A DNA stretch of 64,000 nucleotides from Neoarius graeffei (GCF_027579695.1 NC_083579.1:67218871-67282870); one strand, 5' to 3'; shown: positions 21,111-32,062, numbered from the stretch's first letter. Translations and numbers: made by a program. Notes: generated by a model not told the origin, from the sequence alone.

Positions 21111-23185
21111 GGGGAAATAAATTGTTTTTGCAACCTGAACAAAAAAAATGGTTGCATTATTTAAATTTTAAATAACTTCCATTCCATATGAAATTTTACA
21201 TAATGCAACTTTTTTTTTTTGTCAGGTTGCAGAAACCATTTATTTCCCTAACTTCTATTCCATATGAAATTTTAAATAATGCAACCTTTTTTTTTTGTCA
21301 GGTTGCAGAAACCATTTATTTCCCTAACTTTAATTCCATATGAAATTTTAAATAATGCGGGCAGCATGGTGGTGTAGTGGTTAGCGCTGTCGCCTCACAG
21401 CAAGAAGGTCCTGGGTTCGAGCCCTGGGGCCGGCGAGGGCCTTTCTGTGTGGAGTTTGCATGTTCTCCTCGTGTCCGCGTGGGTTTCCTCCGGGTGCTCC
21501 GGTTTCCCCCACAGTCCAAAGACATGCAGGTTAGGTTAACTGGTGACTCTAAATTGACCGTAGGTGTGAATGGTTGTCTGTGTGTCAGCCCTGTGATGAC
21601 CTGGCGACTTGTCCAGGGTGTACCCCGCCTTTCGCCCGTAGTCAGCTGGGATAGGCTCCAGCTTGCCTACGACCCTGTAGAAGGATAAAGCGGCTAGAGA
21701 TAATGAGATGAGATGAGATTTTAAATAATGCAACCATTTTTTTTTTGTCAGGTTGCAGAAACAATTTATTTCCCTAACTTTAATTCCATATGAAATTTTA
21801 AATAATGCAACCATTTTTTTTGGTCAGGTTGCAGAAACAGTTTATTTCCTTAACTTCCATTCCATATGAAATTTTAAAGAATGCAACCTTTTTTTGGGGG
21901 GGGGGTCAGGTTGCAGAAAATTTATTTCCCCAACTTCCATTCCATATGAAATTTTAAATAATGCAACCTTTTTTTTTTTTTTTTGGTCAGGTGGCAGAAA
22001 CTATTTATTTATTTGAAAAAATAATAAATTTGTTTATTTGAAAGAAAAGAAAAAAGGTTGCATTATTTAAAATTTCATATGGAATGGAAGTTAGGAAAAT
22101 AAATTTTCTGCAACCTGACCCCCAAAAAAAGGTTGTATTTTTAACATTTCGTATGGAATGGAAGTTAGGGAAATATTGTTTCTGCAACCTGACCAAAAAA
22201 AAAAAAAAAAGGTTGGATTATGTAAAATTTCGTATGGAATGGAAGTTGGGGAAATAAATTGCTTCTGCCACTTGACAAAAAAAAAGTTGCATTTTTTTTT
22301 TTTTTTAACATTTCATATGGAATGGAAGTTAGGGAAATACATTTTCTGCAACCTGACACACACACACACACACAAAAAGAAAAAAGGTTGCATTATTTAA
22401 AATTTCATATGGAATGGAAGTTGGGGAAATAAATTGCTTCTGCCACTTGACCCAAAAAAAAAGGTTGCATTTTTTTTTAACATTTCATATGGAATGGAAG
22501 TTGGGGAAATTTTCAGCAACCTGACACCCACCCACCCCAAAAAAAGATAAAAGGTTGCATTATTTAAAATGTCATATGGAATGGAAGTTGGGGAAAAAAT
22601 TGTTTCTGCCACTTGACCAAAAAAAAAGGTTGCTTTTTTTTTTTTTTTTTTTTTTTTAAATTTCATATGGAATGGAAGTTAGGAAAATACATTTTCTGCA
22701 ACCTGACCCAAAGAAAAAAGGTTGCATTATTTAAAATTTCATATGGAATGGAAGTTGGGGAAATTGTTTCTGCAAACTGACAAAAAAAAATGGTTGCATT
22801 ATTTACATTTTAAATAACTTCCATTCCATATGAAATTTTAAATAATGCAACCTTTTTTTCTTTTCTTTTTTTTTTTTCTTTTGGGTCAGGTTGCAGAAAC
22901 AATTTATTTCCCTAATTTAAAATTTCATATGGAATGGAAGTTAGGGAAATACATTTTCTGTAACCTGACCCAAAAGGAAAAAAAAGAAAAAAAGGTTGCA
23001 TTATTTAAAATTTCATATGGAATGGAAATTAGGGAAATAAATTTTCTGCAACCTGACCCAAAAAAAAAGGTTGCATTATTTAAAATTTCATATGCAATGG
23101 AAATTAAGGAAATAAATCGTTTCTGCCACCTGACCAAAAAAAATGGTTGCATTATTTAACATTTCATATTGAATGGAAGTTAGAG
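21060..23185. repeat. ~78 bp minisatellite with repeated orientation switches
   Basis: The monomer is roughly GGTTGCATTATTTAAAATTT, then CATATGGAATGGAAGTT, then GGGAAATAAATTGTTTCTGC, then AACCTGACC and an A run. It starts with GGTTGCA and ends with its complement TGCAACC. Plus-oriented monomers fill about 21060-21165, 22050-22815 and 22915-23185. Minus-oriented ones fill about 21165-22000 and 22815-22910. There are about 25 copies, variable mainly in the A/T run. One further plus monomer continues at 24929-24977, beyond a later insertion. Confidence 0.9.
21359..21717 (+). mobile_element. V-SINE inside the minisatellite
   Basis: A complete young copy with 14 bp target duplications ATTTTAAATAATGC at 21345-21358 and 21718-21731. 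Both duplications lie within one minisatellite monomer. Confidence 0.93.
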
Positions 23186-23375
23186 CAGCCTTTCTGGAGT
23201 GCCATCAAAAATTATATATTCTAACGTTAAGAAAAATAAAATGAATTAAAATTCCAAAAAAACGATAGTTACACTAATGCAGATCATCGCCGCCTCATGC
23301 ATCATCAAAATTTGTCTCACGGCCCCCTTTCCCATGTCATCATCACTGCCGGGGTCAGCATGACTGTGTATATGA

Positions 23376-24848
23376 GTGCATCTCAAAAAATTAGAATATT
23401 GTGAAAAAGTTCAATGTTTTCCATCAGTTATTTAAGAAAGTGAAAATGTTATACATTATAGACTCATTACACATAAACTAAAATGTTTCAAGCATTTTTC
23501 TATTTTAATTTTAATCAGTATGGCATACAGTACAAAAACAAAAAAAACCCATCTCAAAATATTAGAATACTTCATTTCGAGTTTGAGTAAAACAGTATGA
23601 GCACAGTGTATCTCTCGGTCTAGTTCAGTACACACAACCACAATCATGGGGAAGACTGCTGACTTGACTGTTGTCCAGAAGATGATCACTGATGCCCTTC
23701 ACAAGGAGGGTAAGCCACAAAAGGTCATTGCTGAAAAGGGTGGCTGGAAAAGGTGCACAAGCAACAGAGATGGCCGCAGTCTTGAGAGGATTGCCAAGAA
23801 AAGTTGATTTAAGAACTTGGGAGAGCTTCACAAGGAGTGGACTGAGGCTGGTGTCAGTGTATCAAGACCCATCACGAACAGACATCTTCAAGAAAGGGGA
23901 TACAACTTTCACATTCCTAATATCAAGCTACTCCTGAGCCAGAGACAATGTCAGAAGTGTCTTATCTGGGCTAAGGAGAGAAAGAAATGGACTGTTGCTC
24001 AGTGGTCCAAAGTCCTCTTTTCAGATGAAAGTACATTTTGCATTTAATTTGGAAATCACGGTTCTAGAGTCTGGAGAAAGAGTGGAGAGGCACAGAATCC
24101 AAGGTGTTTGAAGCCCAGTGTGAAGTTTCCACAGTCTGTGATGATTTGGGGTGCCATGTCATCTGCTGGTGTTGGTCCACTGTATTTTATCAAGTCCAAA
24201 GTCAACACAGCCATCTACCAGGAGATTTTAGAGCACTTCATGCTTCCATCTGCTGACGAGCTTTTTGGAGATGCTGATTTCCTTTTCCAGCAGGACTTGG
24301 CACCTACCCACAGTGCCAAAACTACTACCAAATGGTTTGCTGACCATGATATTACCGTGTTTGATTGGCCAGCCAACTTGCCTGACCTGAACCCCATAGA
24401 GAATCTAGAGTCAAGAGGAAGATGAAACACTCAACCCAAAAATACAGATACGCTGAAGGCCACTATCAAAACAACCTGGGCTTCAATAACACCTCAGCAG
24501 TGCCACAGACTGATCACCTCCATGCCACACTGCATTGATACAGTAATTCATGGTAAAGGAGCCCCAACCAAGTATTGAGTGTATAAATGGACATACTTTT
24601 CAGAAGTTGGACATTTCTGTATTGTAAATCCTTTTTTTAATTGATCTTGGGGAATATTCTAATAATTTGAGATACTGGATTTTTGTTTATGAGCTATAAG
24701 CCATAATTATCAAAATTAAAACAAAAAAGGCTTTAAATATTTCACTTTACATGTAATGAATATAGAATATATGAAAGTTTACCTTTTTGAATTAAATTAT
24801 GAAAAAAAAAGGAACTTTTTCATGGTATTCTAACTTTTTGAGATGCAC
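23376..24848 (+). mobile_element. Tc1-like transposon, family B
   Basis: The short ends GTGCATCTCAAAAA and their complement bracket the element. TA is clear on the right (24849-24850) and mutated to GA on the left. It carries a degraded transposase and sits within the hAT-like remnant. Confidence 0.87.
23647..24578 (+). pseudogene. Tc1-like transposase, family B, broken
   Basis: The frame opens MGKTADLTVVQKMITDALHK, a Tc1-type N-terminal DNA-binding region. The first catalytic aspartate lies in LFSDES, the second in FQQDLAPTHSAK, and the glutamate in [15 protein letters not shown], which gives the DD34E layout. Damage includes frameshifts near 23735 and 23800, a TAA in the segment after STFCI (24047), and a frameshift near 24415 after the glutamate. 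The enzyme would excise and insert the element at TA sites. This copy is dead. Confidence 0.87.
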
Positions 24849-24977
24849 TAGTATTTTATATGGGGTTGCCTTGAGAATTTGCATACTTCTGAAGGGTGCC
24901 ATGACTGAAAAAAGGTTGAGAAACACTGAGTTAGGGAAATAAATTGTTTCTGCAACCTGACCAAAAAAAAAAAAAAA

Positions 24978-25328
24978 GTTACATAGTATGTCCTCATAAT
25001 GAGAGTATTTTTTTAAAATATATAATTATGACTTGGCATCCTAAACTTTTTTTACTCTTTCATAATCATAAAGTTTTCTCGAAATGATCACTGGGATCAT
25101 AACTTATTATGATCAGATCAGATACCAAGTCATTATGAGATTGTCATACTTCTGAACAGTTTGCAGAATTACTTCTGCCAGCTTTGTTGGAGGAGGTTGT
25201 TTTCGCCTCTGTTTGTCTGTTCCCATTATAACTCAAAAAGTAGTGAACATATTTTGATGAAATTTTAAGGCAAGGTGGGACAAAGAACAATTAATTAGAT
25301 TTTGATGCAGATATGGATGTGGAGCCAG

Positions 25329-25359
<31 letters not shown>

Positions 25360-25443
25360 GTGTGTGCGCGCGTGTGTCTATTCTGATGTGTGGCTTGGCA
25401 GAGGTATGCACTCTATCAAGTGCCCTTCGAGTTATGAGAAGTA
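24978..25443. other. unassigned DNA with (TTTA)n
   Basis: No gene recognised. A TTTA microsatellite runs from about 25319 to 25357. Confidence 0.6.
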
Positions 25444-26993
25444 CAACCCCAATTCCAAAAAAGTTGGGACAAAGTACAAATTGTAAATAAAAATGGAATG
25501 CAATAATTTACAAATCTCAAACTGATTTTGTATTCACAATTGAACATGGACAACATATCAAATGTCGAAAGTGAGACATTTTGAAATTTCATGCCAAATA
25601 TTGGCTCATTTGAAATTTCATGACAGCAACACATCTCCAAAAAGTTGGGACAGGGGCAATAAGAGGCTGGAAAAGTTAAAGGTACAAAAAAGGAACAGCT
25701 GGAGAACCAAATTGCAACTCATTAGGTCAATTGGCAATAGGTGTGGCAGCGGCTCTGAGAAGTAAAGATGGGAAGAGGATCACCAATCCCCCGAATTCTG
25801 CGCCGACAAATAGTGGAGCAATATCAGGAGTTCGACAGTGTAAAATTGCAAAGAGTTTGAACATATCATCATCTACAGTGCATAATATCATAAGATTCAG
25901 AGAATCTGGAAGAATCTCTGTGCGTAAGGGTCAAGGTCGGAAAACCATACTGGGTGCCCGTGATCTTCGGGCCCTTAGATGGCACTGCATCACATACAGG
26001 CATGCTCCTGTATTGGAAATCACAAAATGGGCTCAGGAATATTTCCAGAGAACATTATCTGTGAACACAATTCACCGTGCCATCTGCCGTTGCCAGCTAA
26101 AACTCTATAGTTCAAAGAAGAAGCCGTATCTAAACATGATCCAGAAGCGCAGACGTCTTCTTTGGGCCAAGGCTCATTTAAAATGGACTGTGGTAAAGTG
26201 GAAAACTGTTCTGTGGTCAGACGAATCAAAATTTGAAGTTCTTTATGGAAATCAGGGACGCCGTGTCATGCGGACTAAAGAGGAGAAGGACGACCCAAGT
26301 TATCAGCGCTCAGTTCAGAAGCCTGCATCTCTGATGGTATGGGGTTGCATTAGTGCATGTGGCATTGGCAGCTTGCACATCTGGAAAGACACCATCAATG
26401 CTGAAAGGTATATCCAGGTTCTAGAGCAACATATGCTCCCATCCAGACGACGTCTCTTTCAGGGAAGACCTTGCATTTTCCAACATGACAATGCCAAACC
26501 ACATACTGCATCAATTACAGCATCATGGCTGCGTAGAAGAAGGGTCCGGGGTACTGAACTGGCCAGCCTGCAGTCCAGATCTTTCACCCATAGAAAACAT
26601 TTGGCGCATCATAAAACGGAAGATACGACAAAAAAGACCTAAGACAGTTGAGCAACTAGAATCCTACATTAGATAAGAATGGGTTAACATTCCTATCCCT
26701 AAACTTGAGCAACTTGTCTCCTCAGTCCCCAGACGTTTACAGACTGTTGTAAAGAGAAAAGGGGATGTCTCACAGTGGTAAACATGGCCTTGTCCCAACT
26801 TTTTTGAGATGTGTTGTCATGAAATTTAAAATCACCTAATTTTTCTCTTTAAATGATACATTTTCTCAGTTTAAACATTTGTCATCTATGTTCTATTCTG
26901 AATAAAATATGGAATTTTGAATCTTCCACATCATTGCATTCCGTTTTTATTTACAATTTGTACTTTGTCCCAACTTTTTTGGAATCGGGGTTG
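25444..26993 (+). mobile_element. Tc1-like transposon, family C, copy 1
   Basis: The termini CAACCCCAATTCCAAAAAAG and their complement bracket the element. TA duplications lie at 25442-25443 and 26994-26995. The same family occurs on the minus strand at 57789-59385. Confidence 0.93.
25768..26781 (+). pseudogene. Tc1-like transposase, family C, two frameshifts
   Basis: It starts [20 protein letters not shown] 4 bp loss near 25828, relative to the copy at 59031-58008, shifts the frame. The long central frame then runs to about 26550, where one extra G shifts it again. The catalytic residues are all visible: D in LWSDESKF, D in [11 protein letters not shown], and E in [12 protein letters not shown] (after the second shift). 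The reading frame is otherwise well kept over about 270 codons, so the copy is fairly young. It encodes no full-length enzyme. Confidence 0.9.
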
Positions 26994-26995
26994 TA

Positions 26996-27362
26996 TCTCA
27001 TTATGGTGTATTAAGTCATAATTATGAGAAACCTTTTCATTATTATGGTGGCAGAAAAGGGCCTCTTTCGAGCATCGTGGTTCTTGGTGTGTGGGGTGTT
27101 TTTTAAGCACGCTGACAGTAAATAAATGTTATTACTCATGTCCCAGAATGGAAAGCAATGCTGCTACTGTGCTACTATGAAGAAGTTCTGGGTGTAAAAA
27201 TAGAGGTGACTGATACAGTGCCACTTTAGATCCTCATGGGAGTCTGCCAAAAAGTTTGGTAATAGCTCTACTTGCCTAAGCCTGATTACGTCTGTTGAAG
27301 GTTTGTAAGATGGGGAATTGTATGTATGCCTCTTTCCACATGCTAGTTTTTAGCTCTGCCTG

Positions 27363-27364
<2 letters not shown>
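26996..27364. other. unassigned DNA
   Basis: No gene or repeat recognised between the Tc1 and the TC microsatellite. Confidence 0.5.

Positions 27365-27413
<49 letters not shown>
27365..27413. repeat. (TC)n microsatellite
   Basis: An uninterrupted TC run of about 48 bp. Confidence 0.95.
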
Positions 27414-27417
<4 letters not shown>

Positions 27418-27436
27418 CTCTGTATCTGTCTCTCAG

Positions 27437-27642
27437 ACTCTACAGGGACTCCCCTGCTTCCCCAAAGGCGACTGTGAATTAAGCATGATCTCTCAGTTCC
27501 TTCAGACGAGCTCTGCTCCTGAAGTTTCCTTGATTTTGAATCCGTTGCTTAAGGCTCCAAGGGATAATCTAACAAAATGTCACAATAGCTGCAATGCTCT
27601 CTTGTGCATCTAAATGAACCCCTCTGTGCAGGAAGAAATTGA
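27437..27642 (+). other. candidate host exon with short coding end
   Basis: The sequence follows a pyrimidine-rich tract and CTCTCAG, and ends at a strong donor, GTAAGTG, at 27643. Ten codons before the donor, an ATG in fair context opens MNPSVQEEIE. An upstream ATG opens a separate 43-codon frame (from 27485) that stops before it. The layout fits a 5' UTR exon that ends with the first codons of a protein. I recognise neither frame, and no next exon was identified. It could be a chance acceptor and donor pair. Confidence 0.3.
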
Positions 27643-28554
27643 AGTAAGTGTTCTCCAGTTTCATTCTCTGGGAAATTACTTTTGTAGGCATCTAATTATT
27701 TCAGTTAAGAAACAGTCAGATCTATCTAGTGTTGTCCTACCTTTGATTCAAGTAGGCGGATAAAAGCCGTGTAAATTACAGCCTTCTATGTAATTTCAGT
27801 GTTGTATTTCTGACTCATTCATTTCTGCTGTAGTGCTTCTGCTTCCTTGGGGAGACCATTTACCTTCATTCAGGGTTGGTTTGTAATGTAGACGGATCGA
27901 TGGTGCCAGTAAATGTAGCCCCATATTTATTGTTCTATGTGCTCATGTGCAAAGTCAGGATCTAAATCTTTGCAGTTTTTTTTGCATATTCAAAATGTGA
28001 GCATTCTTGCTTCCTTTAAGATTTCTTAAGGCTAAATGCACCAACTAAGTGTGGTGGTGCTTTGTCAGATTTTAATTTGTCTCAAGTATTTACCTCTGTC
28101 TATTGCTGTATTTAAAAACTGGGACTGCATGATCATTAAGATAAAGGAGAACCTTCTCACTCTCCAATGGTGGGAATGCAGTGTCTTGATAAAGCACTCC
28201 ATTCGAAATAAGTCCTGATGTTGCATTTCTGTTTCATGGTTAATTACTTCTTTTATGGTCGTTTTGCATAATTTTGATGCATATTCATCAGTCGGATTAG
28301 TTAGAGCAACATTTCAGTGCACCAGGTTTCAAACTTATTGTCTGTTCAGCACAGTGTTTGTGACTGCTGTCCAAGTGATGCAGAAAATAAGAGACTTCTT
28401 CACATTTGTCAAACGTAAGGACCTTAAACAGCTACATGCTCCATGGAATGGGAGAGCATTTAAATGAGCAGCATGAACATGTCTCAAAATGCTGTTTGCT
28501 GTGTAGTGACTATCGTATGGAATAATTATATTGGAGCATTTCAGAACATATATT
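27643..28554. other. unassigned DNA
   Basis: No gene or repeat recognised. Confidence 0.5.
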
Positions 28555-28602
28555 TTGTTTATTTGTGGTATTACAGTAATTTATTATTATAGGACACTTT
28601 TT

Positions 28603-28969
28603 GGCGGCACGGTGGTGTAGTGGTTAGCGCTGTCGCCTCACAGCAAGATGGTCCGGGTTCGAGCCCCGTGGCCGGCGAGGGCCTTTCTGTGCGGAGTTTG
28701 CATGTTCTCCCCGTGTCCGCGTGGGTTTCCTCCGGGTGCTCCGGTTTCCCCCACAGTCCAAAGACATGCAGGTTAGGTTAACTGGTGACTCTAAATTGAC
28801 CGTAGGTGTGAATGTGAGTGTGAATGGTTGTCTGTGTCAGCCCTGTGATGACCTGGCGACTTGTCCAGGGTGTACCCCGCCTTTCGCCCGTAGTCAGCTG
28901 GGATAGGCTCCAGCTTGCCTGCGACCCTGTAGAACAAGATAAAGTGGCTACAGATAATGAGATGAGATG
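28603..28969 (+). mobile_element. V-SINE in dispersed block
   Basis: A full copy with target duplications AGGACACTTTT at 28591-28601 and 28970-28980. Copy 1 of the block has a single uninterrupted GGACACTTTTT at this place. Confidence 0.93.
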
Positions 28970-29003
28970 AGGACACTTTTCTCGATGGAATAAAAACCAT
29001 GTA

Positions 29004-29612
29004 CAGGTAGTCGTCGATTTACGACTGCGTTTGGTTACGACTGACCGGTCGTAAACCGATCTGGTCGTAAGTCGGCCTATGTTAAATGAACGTAAATATA
29101 TTGTGATGTGTAATGATATTGTAATCATCTTAAAGTCTTATTTTATCAACATTTTCTTATTTCATTACCTTGGCTCATTATTTGGTTTAAGTCAAACACT
29201 GCGTACAGTACAATTCGTTTAATATGTGCAAAACAAAAAATACGAAATACAGGTGTGAAAAATGGAAAACATTTTAGTTTGAAACATACCAAAATACAAA
29301 TGTAAAACATAGTAAAATACAAACTTTAGTGACCGCTGGCATCACTGGTGCTTGGCTGTGGGTCGTCTACGTCGTCATCAGCTGTTGCAGCGCTCGGGTT
29401 GGCGGGAGGATTTGCTCGTTTCATAAACCAGGAGCTGGGGCGGAAACTGTATGACTGAGTGCACGAGGGAGCGCGAGAGAGACTGAGCATGTGCCTGGAG
29501 CTGGGGCGGAAACTGTCGCACGCTCAGCTGGGAAACACTTGCCAGTCATAACCAGACGGTTGTAAAGTCAATCGGTCGTAAGTCGCATAGGTCGTAAGTC
29601 GACGACTACCTG
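29004..29612. mobile_element. pogo/Tigger-like MITE (609 bp)
   Basis: The termini CAGGTAGTCGTCGA and their complement bracket the element, with extra subterminal GGTCGTAAGTCG motifs. TA duplications lie at 29002-29003 and 29613-29614. Copy 1 of the host block shows the single TA (8739-8740), so this is a verified filled/empty pair. No coding is left. The TIR style suggests pogo/Tigger, by inference. Confidence 0.85.
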
Positions 29613-29829
29613 TATTCTGTTCCCTTCTAGTGGGTTTCATTTGGTTTGATAGCATGCAATATTGTTAGCATATCGCTTATCCTATGTGTATTACATAACT
29701 CTACCTAATAGAGAATGAGTGTTGAATATGGTTTACGACATTGCATGGTTGTCAAGACAGCATGACGTCGCACGTAGAAGACATAAAACTGCCACGCTAG
29801 TGAGGGACTGTGACAATTTGTAAACAAAC

Positions 29830-29907
29830 ATGGCTGCCGGGTTTGCTTCGTTGAATACGGAAGATTTTGAGAGAATTTTGAAAGAGAAAGATGCGTTGAA
29901 CATCTGA
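29830..29907 (+). pseudogene. short exon-like ORF, possibly Crypton/DUF3504-type N-terminus
   Basis: It reads MAAGFASLNTEDFERILKEK then DALNI and a TGA. The ED..RIL.EKD.LN pattern resembles the N-terminal start of DUF3504 (Crypton-type) proteins that abound in fish genomes. The frame stops where the family would continue with a KKAT-like motif. The identification rests on about 25 residues and may be wrong. Confidence 0.3.
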
Positions 29908-29941
29908 AAGGAATGTGTATGTACAGTATTATAATAATAAT

Positions 29942-30297
29942 CTCATCTCATCTCTAGCCGCTTTATCCTTCTACAGGGTCGCAGGCAAGCTGGAGCCTAT
30001 CCCAGCTGACTACGGGCGAAAGGCGGGGTACACCCTGGACAAGTCGCCAGGTCATTACAGGGCTGACACATAGACACAGACAACCATTCACGCTCACGGT
30101 CAATTTAGAGTCACCAGTTAACCTAACCTGCATGTCTTTGGACTGTGGGGGAAACCGGAGCACCCGGAGGAAACCCACACGGACATGGGGAGAACATGCA
30201 AACTCCACACAGAAAGGCCCTCGCTGGCCCTGGGGCTTGAACCCAGGACCTTCTTGCTGTGAGGCGACAGTGCTAACCACTACACCACCGTGCCGCC
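29942..30297 (-). mobile_element. V-SINE inserted in an AAT microsatellite
   Basis: A full copy with duplications TATAATAATAAT at 29930-29941 and 30298-30309. The target is itself a microsatellite, so the duplication length is approximate. Confidence 0.9.
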
Positions 30298-30319
30298 TAT
30301 AATAATAATAATAATAATA

Positions 30320-30495
30320 ATATTGGTTGGCTTTTTTCATGGTATATCAGATATAGTCCATTCAGCTAGCATGATATTGAATTTGTCTTCAAAATCTCTA
30401 CTCGTCTTCTACGTTTACTCGTCTTTGACTCATTCAGTATCATGCTAGCTGAATGGAATACATCTGATGTACCACTCAACGGCAGCCAATATTAT
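30320..30495. mobile_element. palindromic MITE, copy 2
   Basis: Uninterrupted copy. The left arm GGTTGGCTTTTTTCATGG with CAGCTAGCATGATA and the right arm with TATCATGCTAGCTGAATG are complementary, joined by a loop of about 60 bp. AATATT flanks lie on both sides. It matches 7641-7757. Confidence 0.8.
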
Positions 30496-31005
30496 TTAAT
30501 TATTGACACTGGCCATAAGTTATGGCGTTACTGGGTTATTTATCAGCCATGAACAGAAATGGACCCAGTTTTCCAAAGCTGTCATAAAGTTAAGATCATT
30601 TTAAAGGAAAAATCCATCCTGAATGACTTGATTTTAATTTTTATAATTAGCATGTTGTGTGATCTGTAGTGAGATTAATTTTGTAATACATTCTTTCAAC
30701 ATGTTGGTCCAACCCCCCCCCCCCCAAAAAAAAATTTTCCTACATTCCCCACAATGTTATTACCATTACCTGATAATAGTGGTACCTGTGGGATGCAGCA
30801 GCACTTTAGTCTTTCAGGCTGTCCTTCAAGAGAGTCTGCTTTCATGCTGCCCTGCTGTCCTTGATCAACACAATCATGCTGGTCAACTTGTAGGTCACTC
30901 AGCACTGTTGTTGTACAGCTGCAATGCATTTGGGAACTTTCTTGTTTTCTCTGCTGTGTTGGGGTCTCTATTACTTTGTTGGATTTCTCAATATGATGTT
31001 GAATG
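30496..31005. other. unassigned DNA with poly-C/A run
   Basis: No gene recognised. A C then A homopolymer run lies at about 30714-30734. Confidence 0.5.
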
Positions 31006-32050
31006 GGTGGTGTAGTGGTTAGCGCTGTCGCCTCACAGCAAGAAGGTCCGGGTTCGAGCCCCGTGGCCGGTGAGGGCCTTTCTGTGCGAAGTTTGCATGT
31101 TCTCCCCGTGTCCGCGTGGGTTTCCTCCGGGTGCTCCGGTTTCCCCCACAGTCCAAAGACATGCAGGTTAGGTTAACTGGTGACTCTAAATTGACCGTAG
31201 GTGTGAGTGTGAATGGTTGTCTGTGTCTCTGCCCATGTTTACATTAGACCGTATCAGCGGATCGTCAGATTAACGTTTTTAAAACGATTAGTGTGCACAC
31301 AGCAACACCAATACACGATTTGCGTGCACACAGCAATACCAATACACGGATACGCTCGGCTCCGCAGGCATCCTGCGCTCCAAATCACTCCGCCCTGAAC
31401 AGCGAGTGCCCTCTGGAGGGTGCGCACTCCGGCCTTGCGCAGCTCACAGAGTGCGCGAGTGAAGTGAACAAGCTGTGATTCGGGGCTGAGCCGCTGTGTG
31501 TGATATCCCAGCGCACATCACTTACCACTTGCAAGTGGAAGGATGGCAAGCCTAAAGACAATCATAACTACACAATGGGCAGCATTTGCAGTATTTTCAT
31601 ACTTTTATACTCTTTAATGAAAGGTGATACAAGGCGGAAGTCCGCGCCATTTTTCAGCAGTCGTGTCACATGACCAACGCCAGCGAATCAGGAAGGTGGA
31701 TGTCACAGTGACGTTGTCCAATGAGACGCCAGCTAGAGCTCAGCACAGCGTATCCGCGTATTCTCAATGTTTACACAGCACCGGAGCTGACACGATCTGG
31801 ATTGAATACGTGGACGCTGGCGGATTCCCGTTTCCCAGCGTTTCCAGGCAGTTTAATGTAAACGGACAGTGCATCCGCGAAGAAAACGAGACAGATACGG
31901 TCTAATGTAAACGTAGCCTATGTGTCAGCCCTGTGATGACCTGGCGACTTGTCCAGGGTGTACCCCGCCTTTCGCCCGTAGTCAGCTGGGATAGGCTCCA
32001 GCTTGCCTGCGACCCTGTAGAACAGGATAAAGCAGCTAGAGATAATGAGA
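31006..32050 (+). mobile_element. V-SINE split by a MITE
   Basis: The SINE head and centre are at 31006-31228 and its end is at 31919-32050. Target duplications TGATGTTGAATG (30994-31005) and TGACGTTGAATG (32051-32062) confirm that the two parts are one insertion. Confidence 0.92.
31229..31918. mobile_element. 690 bp inverted-repeat element inside a SINE
   Basis: The ends share TTTACATTAGACCGTATC in inverted orientation (31238-31255 and about 31895-31912). The interior is CpG-richer than the surroundings and holds a duplicated 30 bp stretch at about 31290-31350. No transposase is visible. Target duplication is unclear, because the SINE consensus resumes almost without added bases. Confidence 0.8.
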
Positions 32051-32062
32051 TGACGTTGAATG

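Larger units (their letters stand above)
23186..24928. mobile_element. hAT-like non-autonomous element, split by a Tc1
   Basis: Its ends are CAGCCTTTCTGG and the complement of CAGTGTTTCTCAACC, typical of hAT termini. Candidate 8 bp target duplications AGTTAGAG (23178-23185) and AGTTAGGG (24929-24936) differ at one base and lie inside a minisatellite monomer. Once the Tc1 at 23376-24848 is removed, only about 270 bp of non-coding hAT sequence remains. Confidence 0.7.
28555..30310 (+). repeat. dispersed block, copy 2, with three nested insertions
   Basis: After removal of the SINE (28603-28969), the MITE (29004-29612) and the SINE (29942-30297), the remaining sequence is collinear with the reverse complement of 8815-8443. 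It holds a short ORF (29830) not recognisable in copy 1. The block may be part of a larger DNA transposon, because in both copies an AAT microsatellite and the palindromic MITE lie on the same side. Confidence 0.8.

Noticed and set aside
22157-23159. ORFs rich in Lys/Phe runs within the minisatellite
   Set aside because: They come from poly-A/T-rich monomers read through in one frame and have no domain.
21060-23185. CRISPR array
   Set aside because: Monomers are about 78 bp, head-to-tail or inverted, with no unique spacers, in a vertebrate genome. It is a minisatellite.
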